A DNA stretch of 64,000 nucleotides from Tigriopus japonicus (lineage: Eukaryota > Arthropoda > Copepoda > Harpacticoida > Harpacticidae), in the NCBI GenBank assembly GCA_010645155.1, contig CM021314.1, forward strand, positions 346,364 to 410,363, written 5' to 3'. Below, piece by piece: positions 46,775-57,689 of this stretch (position 1 is its first letter; every line of letters begins with the position of its first letter). The notes under the pieces are model-generated. The model did no database searches and was not told where the DNA came from. It worked only from the letters and a program-made list of their open reading frames with translations. A program made the position numbers and the translations under genes.

Positions 46775-47653
46775 TAGGGACAGGAACTTCAGAGGAGAAA
46801 AACTTATTCGTCTATATTCATCTTTTTTCTACTAATCGTGGAACTTTATTCGTCTTTTCTCGTTTAATTGGCCAAAAACTTAATAAAATTGGCCAAAAAA
46901 CTTAAGCAAATAATAACTTCGAAGAAAGTTCAACGTCAAAGCGTATGGCAAAGTAATAGTTGGATTGTCAGTTGCGGTTTTTGCACCAACAAAATACAAT
47001 CGACACTTCCAAATGAACTTATACTCATAGTGTTGCCCAACAGACACAGAAAGAAAAGATTACTATTGGGTTGAAAAAGCTTTCTGGCCATGAGAACAAT
47101 CAATGTATCTGCATATCTGACTTCAGCTCTACAGAAAACGCTCCTTAAAAAGAGGCATTTTTGAACTCATGGTTCTTATTTGACATACGTACTACCGAAA
47201 ATCTCTTGCCCATTAATTACTTCCTTTATGAAATTTTCTAGATTTCGCCGTTTTTGCACAAGCAGACAGATTTTATCCCGGTATCGTCTGTTTTGTGGGA
47301 GCAGTCTTATAAGTCTTATTTTGTCTGTACGGGCACTTAACTTGTTTTCTTTCTTCAACAGTTTCATTCACCTTTTTGGGAAATTGATTCGATTTTTACC
47401 TCTTATAGCATTTTTTTCGTTTTATGGGAACTATTATTCGTCTTTTTTCGTTTAATCGGTCAATTTTATTCTTCTTTTTTCGTTTAATCGGTCAATTTTA
47501 TTCGTCTTTTTTCGTTTAATCGGTCAATTTTATTCGTCTTTTTTCGTTTAATCGGTCAATTTTATTCGTCTTTTTTCGTCTAATCAGGTAATTCTACTCG
47601 TCTTTTTTCGTATAGTTTGACAGTTTTTTATTCGTCTAAACTCCCTCTCCCTA
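46775..47653. mobile_element. hAT-type element, sister of 43336-44223
   Basis: Left TAGGGACAGGAACTTC and right complement TAGGGAGAGGGAGTTTAGAC bound 879 bp. CTCCCAAT (46767-46774) and CTCCAAAT (47654-47661) are an 8 bp duplication with one mismatch that fits the hAT consensus. The interior aligns with the copy at 43336-44223 (GTAATAGTT.GATTGTCAGTTGCG and further). The right end carries about six ~36 bp direct repeats. Confidence 0.9.
47420..47640 (+). repeat. Subterminal ~36 bp tandem repeat in hAT element
   Basis: The unit TTTTCGTTTAATCGGTCAAT plus TTTATTCGTCTTTT repeats about six times, the middle copies almost identical. The equivalent array in the sister element lies at 44020-44180 with more divergence. 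Confidence 0.85.
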
Positions 47654-47699
47654 CTCCAAATATTTCGACCAAAGGGGCCAGTGTTCATCTTTGAACTTA

Positions 47700-48432
47700 C
47701 AGAGTAAGGCAAAAGTATTGGCACAAACTTTAAAACAGGTATAAGAACATTAAGAATAAATGTTATGAGGTGGTAATAAAAATGAAATTTATTTTCGAGC
47801 CTCTTAATTTTTTTTTTCAATATGACTTCCATTGGCCTTTATTAGTGATTCCAAGCGCCAATTGAAGGTAGAGCATGCCTCCATGACCTTGGCCGTTTTG
47901 ATGGTGGCCATGTTCCTTTTCTCGAGGACCTCAGGCTCTTTAGGCTGTTGTGGGGATTTTTGTTGACCTTCATCCTCAGCTCAGACCACAACTAGTTATC
48001 ACATGGGTTGAGGTCTGGGCTGTTGGAAGGTCAAGCATCAGGTGGCACAACCACATCAAACTTGCTGTTCAGGAAATTCACCGACTTCTTGGAGACGTGG
48101 CATCGGGCACTGTCCTGAATCCACATAAATCTGGTATCTGGAGGGTAGAAAGAGGTCAGCCAATGCAACACAACTTTCTCTAGGACATCCACGTAGACAT
48201 CGGTGTTCACTGTGACTCCAGAAGGGAAAACGTGGGTTTGGTACAATTCGGCAATGACATTTCGCCTGGCCTCCTGGATCTTCAAGGTGATGATTTAGAG
48301 AAATCCTATTTTTTTTAGAATTGTCTATTTTGTTTACATAATTCAAGAAAATTCAGTTGAATTGGAATTTAGCTTCAAATTTAAAAGTAAGTGTAGTTCA
48401 AAATTCAGTGCCAATACTTCTGCCCTGCCCTG
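47700..48432 (-). mobile_element. Mariner-type element, internally deleted, with TIRs
   Basis: The ends CAGAGTAAGGCAAAAGTATT and the complement of the right end, CAGGGCAGGGCAGAAGTATT, both continue GGCAC, and TA flanks both sides (47698-47699, 48433-48434). The - strand encodes a C-terminal transposase part: IQDSARCHVSKKSVNFL with a catalytic Asp, then VVPPDA, PSNSPDLNP (second catalytic block) and LWSELRMKV. The extreme C-terminus is MEVILKKKIKRLENKFHFYY. Two stops interrupt the part around PSNSPDLNP, and the N-terminal DNA-binding half is missing. It is inactive. Confidence 0.85.
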
Positions 48433-48448
48433 TAAACTTGTCCATTCC

Positions 48449-48902
48449 CATACCTGTGAGGCAATTGAAATTGAAATTACAATTGCTTATACATTTCCAA
48501 GCAATCGTAATTGTAATTAATAACATTTGAGCCCTTGTAATTGACATTTTTCAATAACAATTACATTTTCATCTATATAAGATGTTCTGGGATTAGAAAT
48601 TTCGCAGATTTCCCCCACGCCTTTCAATATTTTTCGGTCTGTAAATTGATTCACAAAAATCTCACAGGTTTGTGTTGCTCTTTGCACATTTTGCACTTAA
48701 AAAGAAAGGAGTTCAAGCTTGATTTAAAAAATAATGTAATTGAAATGTAGTGGAATATAATTCAAGTACTTTTGGAAAGTAATTGGATAGTTATTAATTA
48801 CATTTGAAAATAAAGTAATTGTAATTTTATTGAATTACTTTTGACACCAATGTAATTGTAATTGTAATTCATTACATTTAAAAAGTAATGGACACAGGTC
48901 TG
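48449..48902. mobile_element. AATTAC-rich MITE with CAGACCTGTG ends
   Basis: Left CATACCTGTGAGGCAATTG, right complement CAGACCTGTGTCCATTAC. The interior is filled with TGTAATTGTAATT-type words on both strands. The target duplication is not recognisable. It shares its terminus with the elements at 45683 and 40754. Confidence 0.6.
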
Positions 48903-48939
48903 GTCACACCCACCATTTTTAGAACTCAAGCTCACCGAC

Positions 48940-49630
48940 TAGTGATGGGAGGCAAACAGGACCTTGGGCAAGCGGTCCGGTACAGTACCTTGGACTTGCC
49001 GAAACTTGGGTCTACTTGGGTGCCTGTACAAGTATTTTTCCCACCTTACAAGTTTGCCAAATTTGCTAGGAATGAAGACTAAGCCTTCGGCATCAGAATT
49101 TCAATTAACCAGAAAGTTTCAGCGAAATAGGGCCCATGCCCTTGTTAGGATGGATTTTTAGATGAAAATACACAATTCAAAGCTTTTGTATCGAGAAAAA
49201 AAAAAAGAGTTGGCATCTTATATTTTTTTCTAGCAACTCTGAATGACCGAGCTTGTTCCCAAGTGTGACTGTTAAATCTCATTCTTGATTGGCCCGAAAA
49301 GTGTATTCATGTGTGGCTTAGAACGGAAACTAAAGAAAAAACATGGTTTTGCAAATGCTATCCAAATCAAAATATTTTTTTGTTTCACTTCCACTGTTTA
49401 TTGCTAAATTATTAAGGTCAAAAGATCATTGAAAATGCAACTTGACATTCTTTTCTTCTAAGTCACACTGCAAGCATCTGAAATCTTCTAAGAGCAACTG
49501 CCGGCAACTGCATCTTCCAATGTTCCTTGAGCTTGCCAAGTGTATTGGTGTATTGCCCAAGTAATGCTTGTCAACAACTTGTGCTTGGGGTGTCTGTGAT
49601 GACTCATTACTTGCCCAAGTCACATCACTA
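48940..49630. mobile_element. hAT-type element with perfect 8 bp TSD
   Basis: TCACCGAC is repeated exactly at 48932-48939 and 49631-49638. The ends TAGTGATGGGAGG and the complement of the right end, TAGTGATGTGACTTGG, are followed by CTTGGGCAAG on both sides. The 691 bp carry several ACTTGCCCAAG/CTTGGGCAAG words, likely transposase-binding repeats (inference). There is no transposase frame. Confidence 0.9.
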
Positions 49631-49638
49631 TCACCGAC

Positions 49639-50592
49639 TTTTAAGTAATGGTCGATTTTGAGTATCCCTTGAGTGTCCCTAAAATGTTCCCTATTTTTCT
49701 ATTTTTCAAGAAGGCTTTATGAATATGTCCATCAGGGTTAAAAAATATTTTGATATGAGCGCCTTAGGAATGGGTTGTTTCGGCTTTTTCAATTCTAAAA
49801 GCGACACGCACACTTTAGCTCTTTTTTATTTGACATGAGTGGTCACGCTTGATCCATCACAACATCAACAACAGCAACAACGTGCGTTTCCTTTGTTATG
49901 TCTTCAGATTTCGAGAGCTTTGTTCTTCAACCTAGCATAAAAAATCAGGAATAAGACAAGAGAGCCATCGAGAGATTCCTCTGCATTCTTCAGCATGGGT
50001 TTGGTAAGATTATGCTAGGATTGTTAACAATTTGTTTGGAAGATTTCACACCATTGATCCGGTAGAAAACCTGAAGAGTTACCTCAGTTGTAATAGACCT
50101 ATGGACCTTAATCCACACGCAAATTCCTCTTAAAAATGGATTGGGAACCGTATTTCCCCCGAAAACTCTTCCCCGGACCAAAACGGGGGGTTTCATACGA
50201 CATTTAGGGTGTAAAAGCGGAACGTTTGCTCGCCAACTCAAATGAAACTATTATGAACTAAGATGGAGCCTGTTGTTTTATTATTTGATGCGTTTCTTAT
50301 GTGCTTCCTTAATCTTTTCTTCTCGTTTACTTCGTAAAATCCAATATTCAGGGGCTTATGCCGAGCAATTTGCAAATGTTCGTCCGCACTCTGTTGCATC
50401 TTCTTACTTAGGTGCCTCAATATTGATTCTTTCCCCCTTTTAGAAATGTCTTTTTAAGGAATGGCAAATTTTGATACCCCGAAGAAGGGTTAGAATGTTG
50501 AGTGCGTCGGATTTGATATTTGGAAAGAAGCTGCTACGAAACAGAAAATCAGCTTGCTGTATTTACTCTACATAACTTCACTATTTGCACAG
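49639..50592 (+). other. Upstream of SMYD3-like gene; includes repeat copy
   Basis: It includes a possible minimal first exon (49995-50003) and a dispersed repeat at 50085-50235. No standard-length SMYD3 exon 1 was found. Confidence 0.4.
50085..50235 (-). repeat. Dispersed exon-like repeat, copy at 50 kb
   Basis: On the - strand this reads KPPVLVRGRVFGG...FLRGICVWIKVH. It matches 57296-57480 (-) and 57690-57870 (+) in bases such as CCCCGTTTTGGTCCG and AAGAGGAATTTGCG. It is a repeat of unknown type. Confidence 0.65.
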
Positions 50593-52016
50593 GAAAACCT
50601 CCAGCCTGGATCGTTGATCGTGAAATGTGAGCCTTTCGCTTATATTCTGTCCCATAAGTTATGCGAAGTGGTTTGTGATGCGTGTTTACGACGATCAACT
50701 TCAACGCTTTTGAAGTGTTCCTCGTGCAAACTTGTGCGCTATTGTAACAAACGATGCCAAAGAAGCGGATGGACCGATCATAAATACGAGTGTCAGTATA
50801 TTGCCAAAATCCAACCCCGAATTCCACCCGATACCATTCGACTGATTGCTCGAATTGTGATCAAGCTTAGAAATGGTAAGTTACGTGTAAGAATCTAAAG
50901 AATGTCTTAGAAGAATCAAATTGTTTTCTGCAAAAAGGTGGAGCGAGAATTGTCGGACGACTTCCAGACGGGCAAAATCGGACGTTTTTCGATCTGGAAC
51001 CCCATTATAGAGAAATTCTAGCGGATAAGAAGAAAATGGCGGTCTTCAACGAATACTTCAATGTTCTCCAACATTTTATCCCGGAGGATCTCCCCACCAA
51101 AGATGATATTTGGGAGATATTTTGTCGGACCTCGATCAACTCATTTAATCTCATGGACGACGAGTACATTTCTCAGGGGATCGGTCTTTACCTTGAAGCC
51201 TCGATCTTCGATCACTCGTGTGAACCCAATGCGTTTGCCGTGTTCCACGGGAAAACTCTGGAAGTACGATATACCGGTTCCAAGGAATTATCCGGTCCAA
51301 TCAATTGTAGCCAAGATATTAGGATTAGTTATTGTTCGCCACTCAAGGACACACCCACTCGGCAAAAGATTCTCAAAGAGAGCTACTACTTCACATGTCA
51401 ATGTGTCAAATGTTCCCGAGATCCCGAGACCTTAGACTTGTATAAAAATGGCTCTCTTAAATGTGGCTATTGTTCCCAAGCCGTGCCTATACCCAAAGAA
51501 ATCCGTCCCAAAGGCATCAAATGTGGCCAATGCCAATTTGAAGTGACTCCTGAGAAGCTCCAGGAATTCAGTTTGTCCAAACAACTCCTGACCAAGCTTT
51601 CGGATTCGCTCATCAAAGATGAGCGTCCTCTGTCCAAATCCGGTTTGGCCGTAATTCATTCTGCCGAAGAAGTGGTTCACCCCTACGATTTGACACTCTT
51701 GGTCTGTTTGGAAAAGGCCAGTTTGGCGGAATTAGATAGTGGGGATTTTCGGGCCGCTCTCAAGACTTCTTTAGCTCAAATGAAGGCCTACCAGTTCTAT
51801 TACCCGAGCTTCCATGTTAATATGGGTGTCGTGCATATGCGGATCGGCAAATTGGCCAATCACTTAGGACACATCAATTTTGCTTGTCAGCATCTCGAGA
51901 AGGCTGAAGAGCAACTCTTTGTGACCCACGGGTCCAATCATACGCTCTATCAAAGAGATCTGGTTCCATTGATGAGGGACGTTCATGAAGAAATGAGAAA
52001 CTACGGCGGTCGATAA
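50593..52016 (+). CDS. SMYD3: SMYD3-like MYND/SET lysine methyltransferase (exon 1 uncertain)
   Basis: Exons 50593-50875 and 50938-52016 (stop TAA) join in phase and give 453 residues. Domains in order: start of SET (LQPGSLIVKCEPFAYIL); MYND zinc finger (CDACLRR...CSSCKLVRYCNKRCQRSGW..H..EC); the IPPDTIRL segment typical of SMYD3; SET core (NSFNLMD, GIGLYLEASIFDHSCEPNA); post-SET cysteines (CQCVKC, and an extra CGYC/CGQC pair); and the C-terminal helical TPR-like region. The family transfers methyl groups from S-adenosylmethionine to lysines of histones and cytoplasmic kinases. The SET N-lobe normally has some 20-25 further residues. ATGGGTTTG/gtaaga at 49995 splices in frame but supplies only three residues, so the true first exon may be elsewhere. 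The second acceptor (gcaaaaag) is weak. Confidence 0.88.
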
Positions 52017-52359
52017 CGGGCCCCGTTTGATAGAAAACGGCGAACTTCATTTTTTTGATAGCGTAAGACTTCACAAAATACAACCAATGGAATCTCAATC
52101 AGTTTTCTACTTTGTTAATCGCACTATCAGGGCTCTTTTAGCACTAAACCTAACTAAAACTGCACTAAATTTTAGACTAGCTCTTTATGTATGTTTTGCC
52201 GTTGACAGAAATTAACGGTTAGTTTGGCACATTACTTGGTTCGTTCTTTTACAAGGACCTCGCAGCTTCTATGCCTTCGACTCTTAGGGTCATTTTTGAA
52301 CCTAAAGCTATTTAAAGCCAAAAAAGCCTTTTTTTTTGGGGGGGGGGGATTTTTTAATA
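52017..52359. other. SMYD3 3' flank
   Basis: It probably holds the 3' UTR. No clear polyadenylation signal was seen. A G homopolymer lies at 52339-52348. Confidence 0.4.
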
Positions 52360-52545
52360 CCGTTACAAGGAATAGGATTCCCTGTAAAGAGAGTTAATGA
52401 TTAATATAGCTTATAAATTTAACGTTTATATGAAATTTGATCTACCAATGAGTTATTGTTGGCAGATCTGTACAACCCTTGAATAGTGGGTTGGTCAGGA
52501 ATAGTATTCAAAAATTTGTCCAATCCTGCCTTAAATGCTGTTTTT
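52350..52545 (-). mobile_element. LINE 3' end (ORF2 tail plus 3' UTR and A tail)
   Basis: The - strand reads KAGLDKFLNTIPDQP..QGLYRS.NNNSLVDQ, then a short 3' UTR with CAGGGAATCCTATTCCTTG and an A run at the 52350 end. It matches the tail at 14700-14815. It is a very 5'-truncated insertion. Confidence 0.75.
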
Positions 52546-52991
52546 AGGTTAAATTAGGCTCTAAAGTTGTCGGTTTTCTTTATTTTTGCATTCTTGTGTT
52601 TTTCTTGGGTCTTTCTATGAATATGGAAGCTTCAATTACCTACTATTATCCACTAAGTATTGATTATTTTGAATTATTGGAGTGGTTCGAAAAAAATAAT
52701 TTCTTTTAGCTTTTACCACCATTTTCGCAAGAATTGCAGCCTTTGCCACTCTTTCTTGACGAGTGAATTTCTGCCATGAAAATCGCAGGCTTTTCTGCGA
52801 TTGATTCTGATTGATTGATTTCTGCCAATTTTTAAGGCTTTTTTATTCATTTGCTTTCCCAGGTCACAAATGACAAGGCCTGCAGTCTTTCACATGAGGA
52901 ATTTTAATCCAAGCTAACAAATTCATTAAAGAATGATATTTTTTGTTTATTTTGTCGTTTGCCACGCTGAGCACAAATCAATCATGTTTCA

Positions 52992-53112
52992 ATCAACTCG
53001 TTTAATCTCATGGACGACGAGTACAGTTCCCAAGGAATCGTCGGTCTTTACCTTGAAGCCTCAATCTTCGATCACTCGTGTGAACCCAACTCGTTTGCCG
53101 TGTTCCAAGGGA
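52992..53112 (+). pseudogene. Partial copy of the SMYD3 SET exon
   Basis: This aligns with 51134-51252 of the SMYD3-like gene at roughly 90% identity, with one 3 bp insertion. It encodes NSFNLMDDEY.SQGI.GLYLEASIFDHSCEPN and soon reaches a stop (GI, TGA). Only this inner part of exon 2 is copied. The flanks are unrelated, so it is not a full retrocopy. Confidence 0.9.
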
Positions 53113-53480
53113 TTTGACACCGAGTGTCAAATATGAACAAGGGAGATAAGTACTATTCTCGAAGGTAAGGGTCGGCAACTGGTGGGTCCGGGAATAATTT
53201 TGGTAAGCCAAAAAGTAAGCCAAAAGCCAAAAAGACGGGAAAAGTTCAAAGTAATGGGCCCGAGAGCCACCCATAGTACTGAAGTCATGGGCCCAAAGCT
53301 TTGGGATCGTGACTATTATATCGGGTACTCGTACGAGCGGCGAGTATACGTGACGCCCATCACAATCGGTTTGGTGGGCCCCTACGGAAACTTGGTCAAA
53401 TTTGGTGGGCCTTAACTCCAAAGTGGTCCAAGCGCTCTGACCTCTCAAGACTTTCCCCCTACTTGCCCAGCCTTCTAGGG
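53113..53480. other. GC-richer patch, possible decayed hAT
   Basis: GGGTCGGCAACTGGTGGG at 53169 and repeated TGGTGGGCC words resemble hAT termini, but no complementary end or duplication was found. Confidence 0.3.
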
Positions 53481-53807
53481 CAGGGGTTCTCAACCTATGG
53501 GTATTTACCCAAAATTGGGTAAATTTGACTTTCTGTTGGGTAAATTTGTGTTGGGAAAAATTGGAAAAAACTTGGGGTTTTTCGACCAATATTGCACTTT
53601 TTTCTCTTCTTCACGTATTTTGACATTTTTATTGTTTTTCTCCGTTTGAATTTCGCGCGGCTCTTAAGCCTCTGCTCGCAACCCGATAATCGGTGAGCAA
53701 AAAGGCCAAAAAGACAAAAACGCTGTAATATTGGTCATTACATATGGGGGTAAATCGGATATTTCCCTTGCCAAAATGGTTATCCCCCGGAAAAAGGTTA
53801 ATCCCTG
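53481..53807. mobile_element. hAT-type (Charlie-like) MITE with perfect 8 bp TSD
   Basis: It begins CAGGGGTTCTCAACCTATGG, a classic hAT terminus, and ends with AATCCCTG. TTCTAGGG is repeated exactly at 53473-53480 and 53808-53815. The 327 bp hold GGGTAAATTTG repeats and no transposase. Confidence 0.88.
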
Positions 53808-53815
53808 TTCTAGGG

Positions 53816-55518
53816 CAATCTACTTGCGAACTTTGTAAGTTTGAATTAAAATCCTCTATGCGAGGTGGATCAATACCTGGTTTTAGAAAACTGATTGATT
53901 TCCCATTGCATACGAGTGTAAATGACCGTTTGCTGCCATATCTTTCTTATATTTTTTGTCAAATTCGGCAAACTTGACTAAAATGGAGAGCCTGGACTCC
54001 GTGGGTTCCGTTTAATGTGTTTTTTCCATCTTTCATGATCTTATTGGCCTTGTACAAAACAATAACGAGGTCACGCATGGAGACCGTTTGGCAAAATTTC
54101 AGAGGGGTCGCCCAATCCACCGTTTTGACGGGTCAAAAACAGGGTTGTGAAACAAATTATTAGCCAAAGCTCTGAAATTTGACGTGATGATTATTTATTT
54201 AAAATTGGCCGTGTAGATGAAAAATTACAGGTTCGTTTGCATTCTTTTTGGTATAACCTTCGTACTCGCTGAAGTTTTCAAGATGCTTTATCCTTCCTGG
54301 CTTAAAAAATCCAGTTTTCCAGGATTTCGGGATTTTTCCCTCATGATCTTAGTGGATTTTACTGAGCTTTCTCTGCTAAGAACCCACGCTACGCCCATCT
54401 GCTACGCCCATCTAGAGATTAGATTCTTTTAGTCTCTACGCTCATCTAATTCAGTCTCTCATAAAGAATTGATCGAATATTTTTTAATTGGAGATTAGCC
54501 AGGGGAGTCACCTATACCAGGGAATTCGGGCACAAATATGCAGGGTTACCACTAACACTAACCAGCAAACTACTAGAATATACTTTCAACAAAATTGGCA
54601 TTAACTGTCGTTTGTTTGTTATAGTCAAAGCCTGCATTCGGTTTAGTTTATGCGCAACAGTACTTTCCTCTTTTTGTAACATCGTTTTTCCTTTTCTTGT
54701 GACCTCTACACGGTTTCTAACTCCATTAATTTGGCTCACGGGTTTGCAAATGGATTGGGGGAGATATACGGTCACCTAGAATCGCTTGCAAATGTCTCAG
54801 ACTTTATGAAAAGCATATTGGTTTGTCAAAAATGTGTTCAAAATATAGTTTTCGTAATTTCTCATGAGAAAAGTCTTTCCCTTTCGTGCAGCCAAGATAA
54901 AATGAACCAATCAGAGCCTTGAAATGTGTTGTCCTTCGACAATTTTGTTCTGGAATATAGAAAATTAAGGGTTAAATGGATTCATTTTCAAATGAACTCG
55001 AAAATTCTGTAATCAATAAATTAAAAATTGAAGCAACTAAAATAAGTGAAGAAATGGCATTTGATTCATAATAACTCACACGGCTGAAATATGAAATATG
55101 TGACCTAGTTGGCAAGCCTTCATTGATTTGCATGATTTGCATAGTGGGAAATATCTTATTTTCTTCAGCTAGTTTGAGTGTATGAAATAAGCCTTGTTAA
55201 GGAAATAATAACCTTATGATGGAATCATTTTTGTATATTTGAGTAGCACTTTGGTGTTTTACGTCCATGGGCGGTATTGCTGTTCAGAATTATTTTCACC
55301 CTCCTACAATGGATGCGTGAAATAAAAAAGATCATATTAAGGAGTTCAGTGGGTTTATTTTCCAACAAAACACATTATGGGAGAATCAGGAAAATGAACG
55401 AGGGATGGAATGAATCAACGCGAAGAGAAAATCAACTTAAAAAACGAGGGCACCATTATAATCTAAAACACTTCTCAACAGTCGTCAAGTGTACATGGGG
55501 TTTAGGTTTGATAGCTCT
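53816..55518. other. Intergenic, nothing recognised
   Basis: No gene family or element ends were recognised. An 87-codon - strand frame (54512-54775) has no domain. Confidence 0.4.
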
Positions 55519-56720
55519 TTAACTTGGACAAACTTCGATCATACTCCGTGTGCAGACATTTTTTGCGATTGTTCTGAAGATAAAATGCATGTTCTTCTTG
55601 ACCCTTAAAAATACAAATGGGACAAGATGATCAAATATCAAATGGGCTTTACGAATTAAACTCATCCCAGATGCGCTCCATGCGTTTATGAAATCGATTA
55701 CTGTCTCTTTCAACAGAGACACGTCTATGGATTCTTGGGAATATATTTGATTCAGAGGGTTCCAAACATGGTGAACACACGCTCGAACTTTTCCCCCACC
55801 ACGTCTTGATTATGCTGTTATAGAATTATCTCTGGTAAAGACAAGTTATCCAAAAGCTTTTCACACTCATATGCCTTCATATGTTCTAATCTGTGTCTCT
55901 TATCAATTGACAGTATCGGAAATAATTGTGCTTTTGAATTCTCTTCTCTCTTCAACAATCTGTGCCAAAAGGTCTGACACATTTGAACACAAAACCAAGG
56001 GAAACATGGTCCGGCCCCATTTATTGGACAGCATTCCTTTGTCACTTGGAAGAACTCTTTGAATTTTTGGTTGAAGGCCGTTAACGCCATATGAAGACCT
56101 GGTTCCACGTTCAGATCTTCCCGACTGGCTCCTACAACCTTAGCCAAAGCACGGTTGCTGATTCCAGTTTCAATTTTGGCCCTTTTGATTGGTTCAAGTG
56201 ATATTTCAGCCTGGTTATCGTGAAGAGTTTTCTTGTACTTTTAATCACTTTAAATGAGTGTTAACGGTGATCCATGCATGGTCAGAGACATTGGTGGGCC
56301 CTCCGTTTCCTTTAGGAACTTTGTGGCAATAATTTCGAGAGCTCATTTAGGTACCAGGTTAGGTACCACTCCATTTTTTCAACATTAAGGTATTGGCTGA
56401 TGAAGTTTTTGGTTGTGCTCCACAACGACGTTTCCCTGTACACAACTTTGAGGATGACTTTGGTGTTTGGCACAAAGAAAACAATGGCACTTGGATCCAC
56501 AGATGGGACGAAAATTCTACATTTGCGCGTAATCCGGGAATGGTGGAAATATATATTTGTTGTCTCCATTTCCAAAACTCTTTAGCTTCTTTGAGCATGA
56601 CGAGCATAATCCAGTGGGCAATCTCTGATCTTCCGGGATGTATCCATCCATCAACGAAATCCTGGACTCAACAAAGATATGTTGGAGTGATTTTGATGTA
56701 GCTTCTACCCAAACACACAA
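55519..56720 (-). pseudogene. Decayed cysteine-rich gene, unknown family
   Basis: Reading 56720 downward on the - strand, pieces in alternating frames suggest one ancestral protein. They are SRISLMDGYIPEDQRLPTGL with CSSCSKKLKSF and KYIFPPFPDY, then CGSKCHCFLCAKHQ (paired Cys, zinc-binding-like), then a helical part (ISNRALAKVVGASREDL) with a 109-codon open stretch at 56147-55818. Several stops and frame changes lie between. The Cys pairs suggest a zinc-binding nuclear or transposon-encoded protein, but I cannot name the family. It is unlikely to be functional. Confidence 0.45.
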
Positions 56721-57295
56721 GGCAAAGGCCGGCTCGGGACTTCAGATGGCCTTCTATTTCGAACTAACCAGTCAATCAATCAATCGGGTGTAAGGCTCAG
56801 TGTATGAAGGACTGAAGGTGTTGTTGATGTTGAGAGGAAGAGAGTTAACCAGGGATAACCTTTATAATAGTATAAATACTGGATGCGAACTCGCGGAATT
56901 TCCTAGCTCGCAACCTCACACGGATGAGGCCGAGAGTTCGTAAGTAAACAAGAAGTACAAACGGCCATCTTGGGAGCGGAAAATCAAACGGAAATCGACC
57001 AAGAGTCCAAAAGATAGTGCGCCAATCGGGGTTTTCTGTGTTTCAAGCGGGTCCAGCCAAGTCCTAGCCTTGGTAAAGGTCAACCCCACGCCCCGAAATC
57101 AGTCTGATGTGGGTGTTTCGAAGACATTAAGTTCAGCCAAGAACGAGTGAATGAAATAGTGAATGAATGAATGACCACATCATGGAGTGCGAATGAACCC
57201 CCCCACAAGGTTTCTTTTCTACAAGATGACGATCAAAGTGATCAAATTAAATCTGATGACTAGGTTACCTGCTACAACCTTCGGAAGTGATAGAC
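56721..57295. other. Intergenic; possible promoter-like or LTR-like sequence
   Basis: A TATAAATA-like box lies at 56871 within a more GC-rich, structured stretch. It could be a decayed LTR or promoter; no partner LTR was seen. Confidence 0.25.
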
Positions 57296-57553
57296 CTAAC
57301 TAAAGCAAAAAGAACGAATATGGACCAGAATCTGAGCCCAAATTCCTCTTTTGCGCAAAAGGATTAAAAACAAACTTTCCCACGGACCAAAACGGGGAGT
57401 TTCTTTACGCTCATCCATTACAAAACTTGAACAACTTAAGAATATCTTACCATTCCTTGAATTATCAACAACAAAATAGCGGGCTTTTCCGAGCTTATCT
57501 ATTATCCGATTTGAACGTCTTATTAATATCTTTGAACTTACAATTGAACCCAT
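57296..57553 (-). repeat. Exon-like repeat, - strand arm of an inverted pair
   Basis: The - strand frame reads VVDNSRNGKIFLSCSSFVMD then PRFGPWESL and RGIWAQILVH. It matches the + strand copy at 57690-57870 in inverted orientation, with about 200 bp between the copies. The protein type is not recognised. Confidence 0.65.
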
Positions 57554-57689
57554 CCATGTATTATCCTGAACTTAACTAACGCATGCCAAACTTTGTATGA
57601 AATCAAGTTTGTTTTAGGTTGTGTCACCTTGGCATTGTTCTATAAATGATGTTCCATCCTCGAATTTCTTTTATATATGGTTGTGTCTT

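Noticed and set aside
50549..50827. 92-codon - strand frame over the MYND exon
   Set aside because: It is the antisense shadow of the SMYD3 MYND exon.
56760..57150. Possible LTR with a TATAAATA box
   Set aside because: No second LTR, primer-binding site or gag/pol sequence was found nearby.
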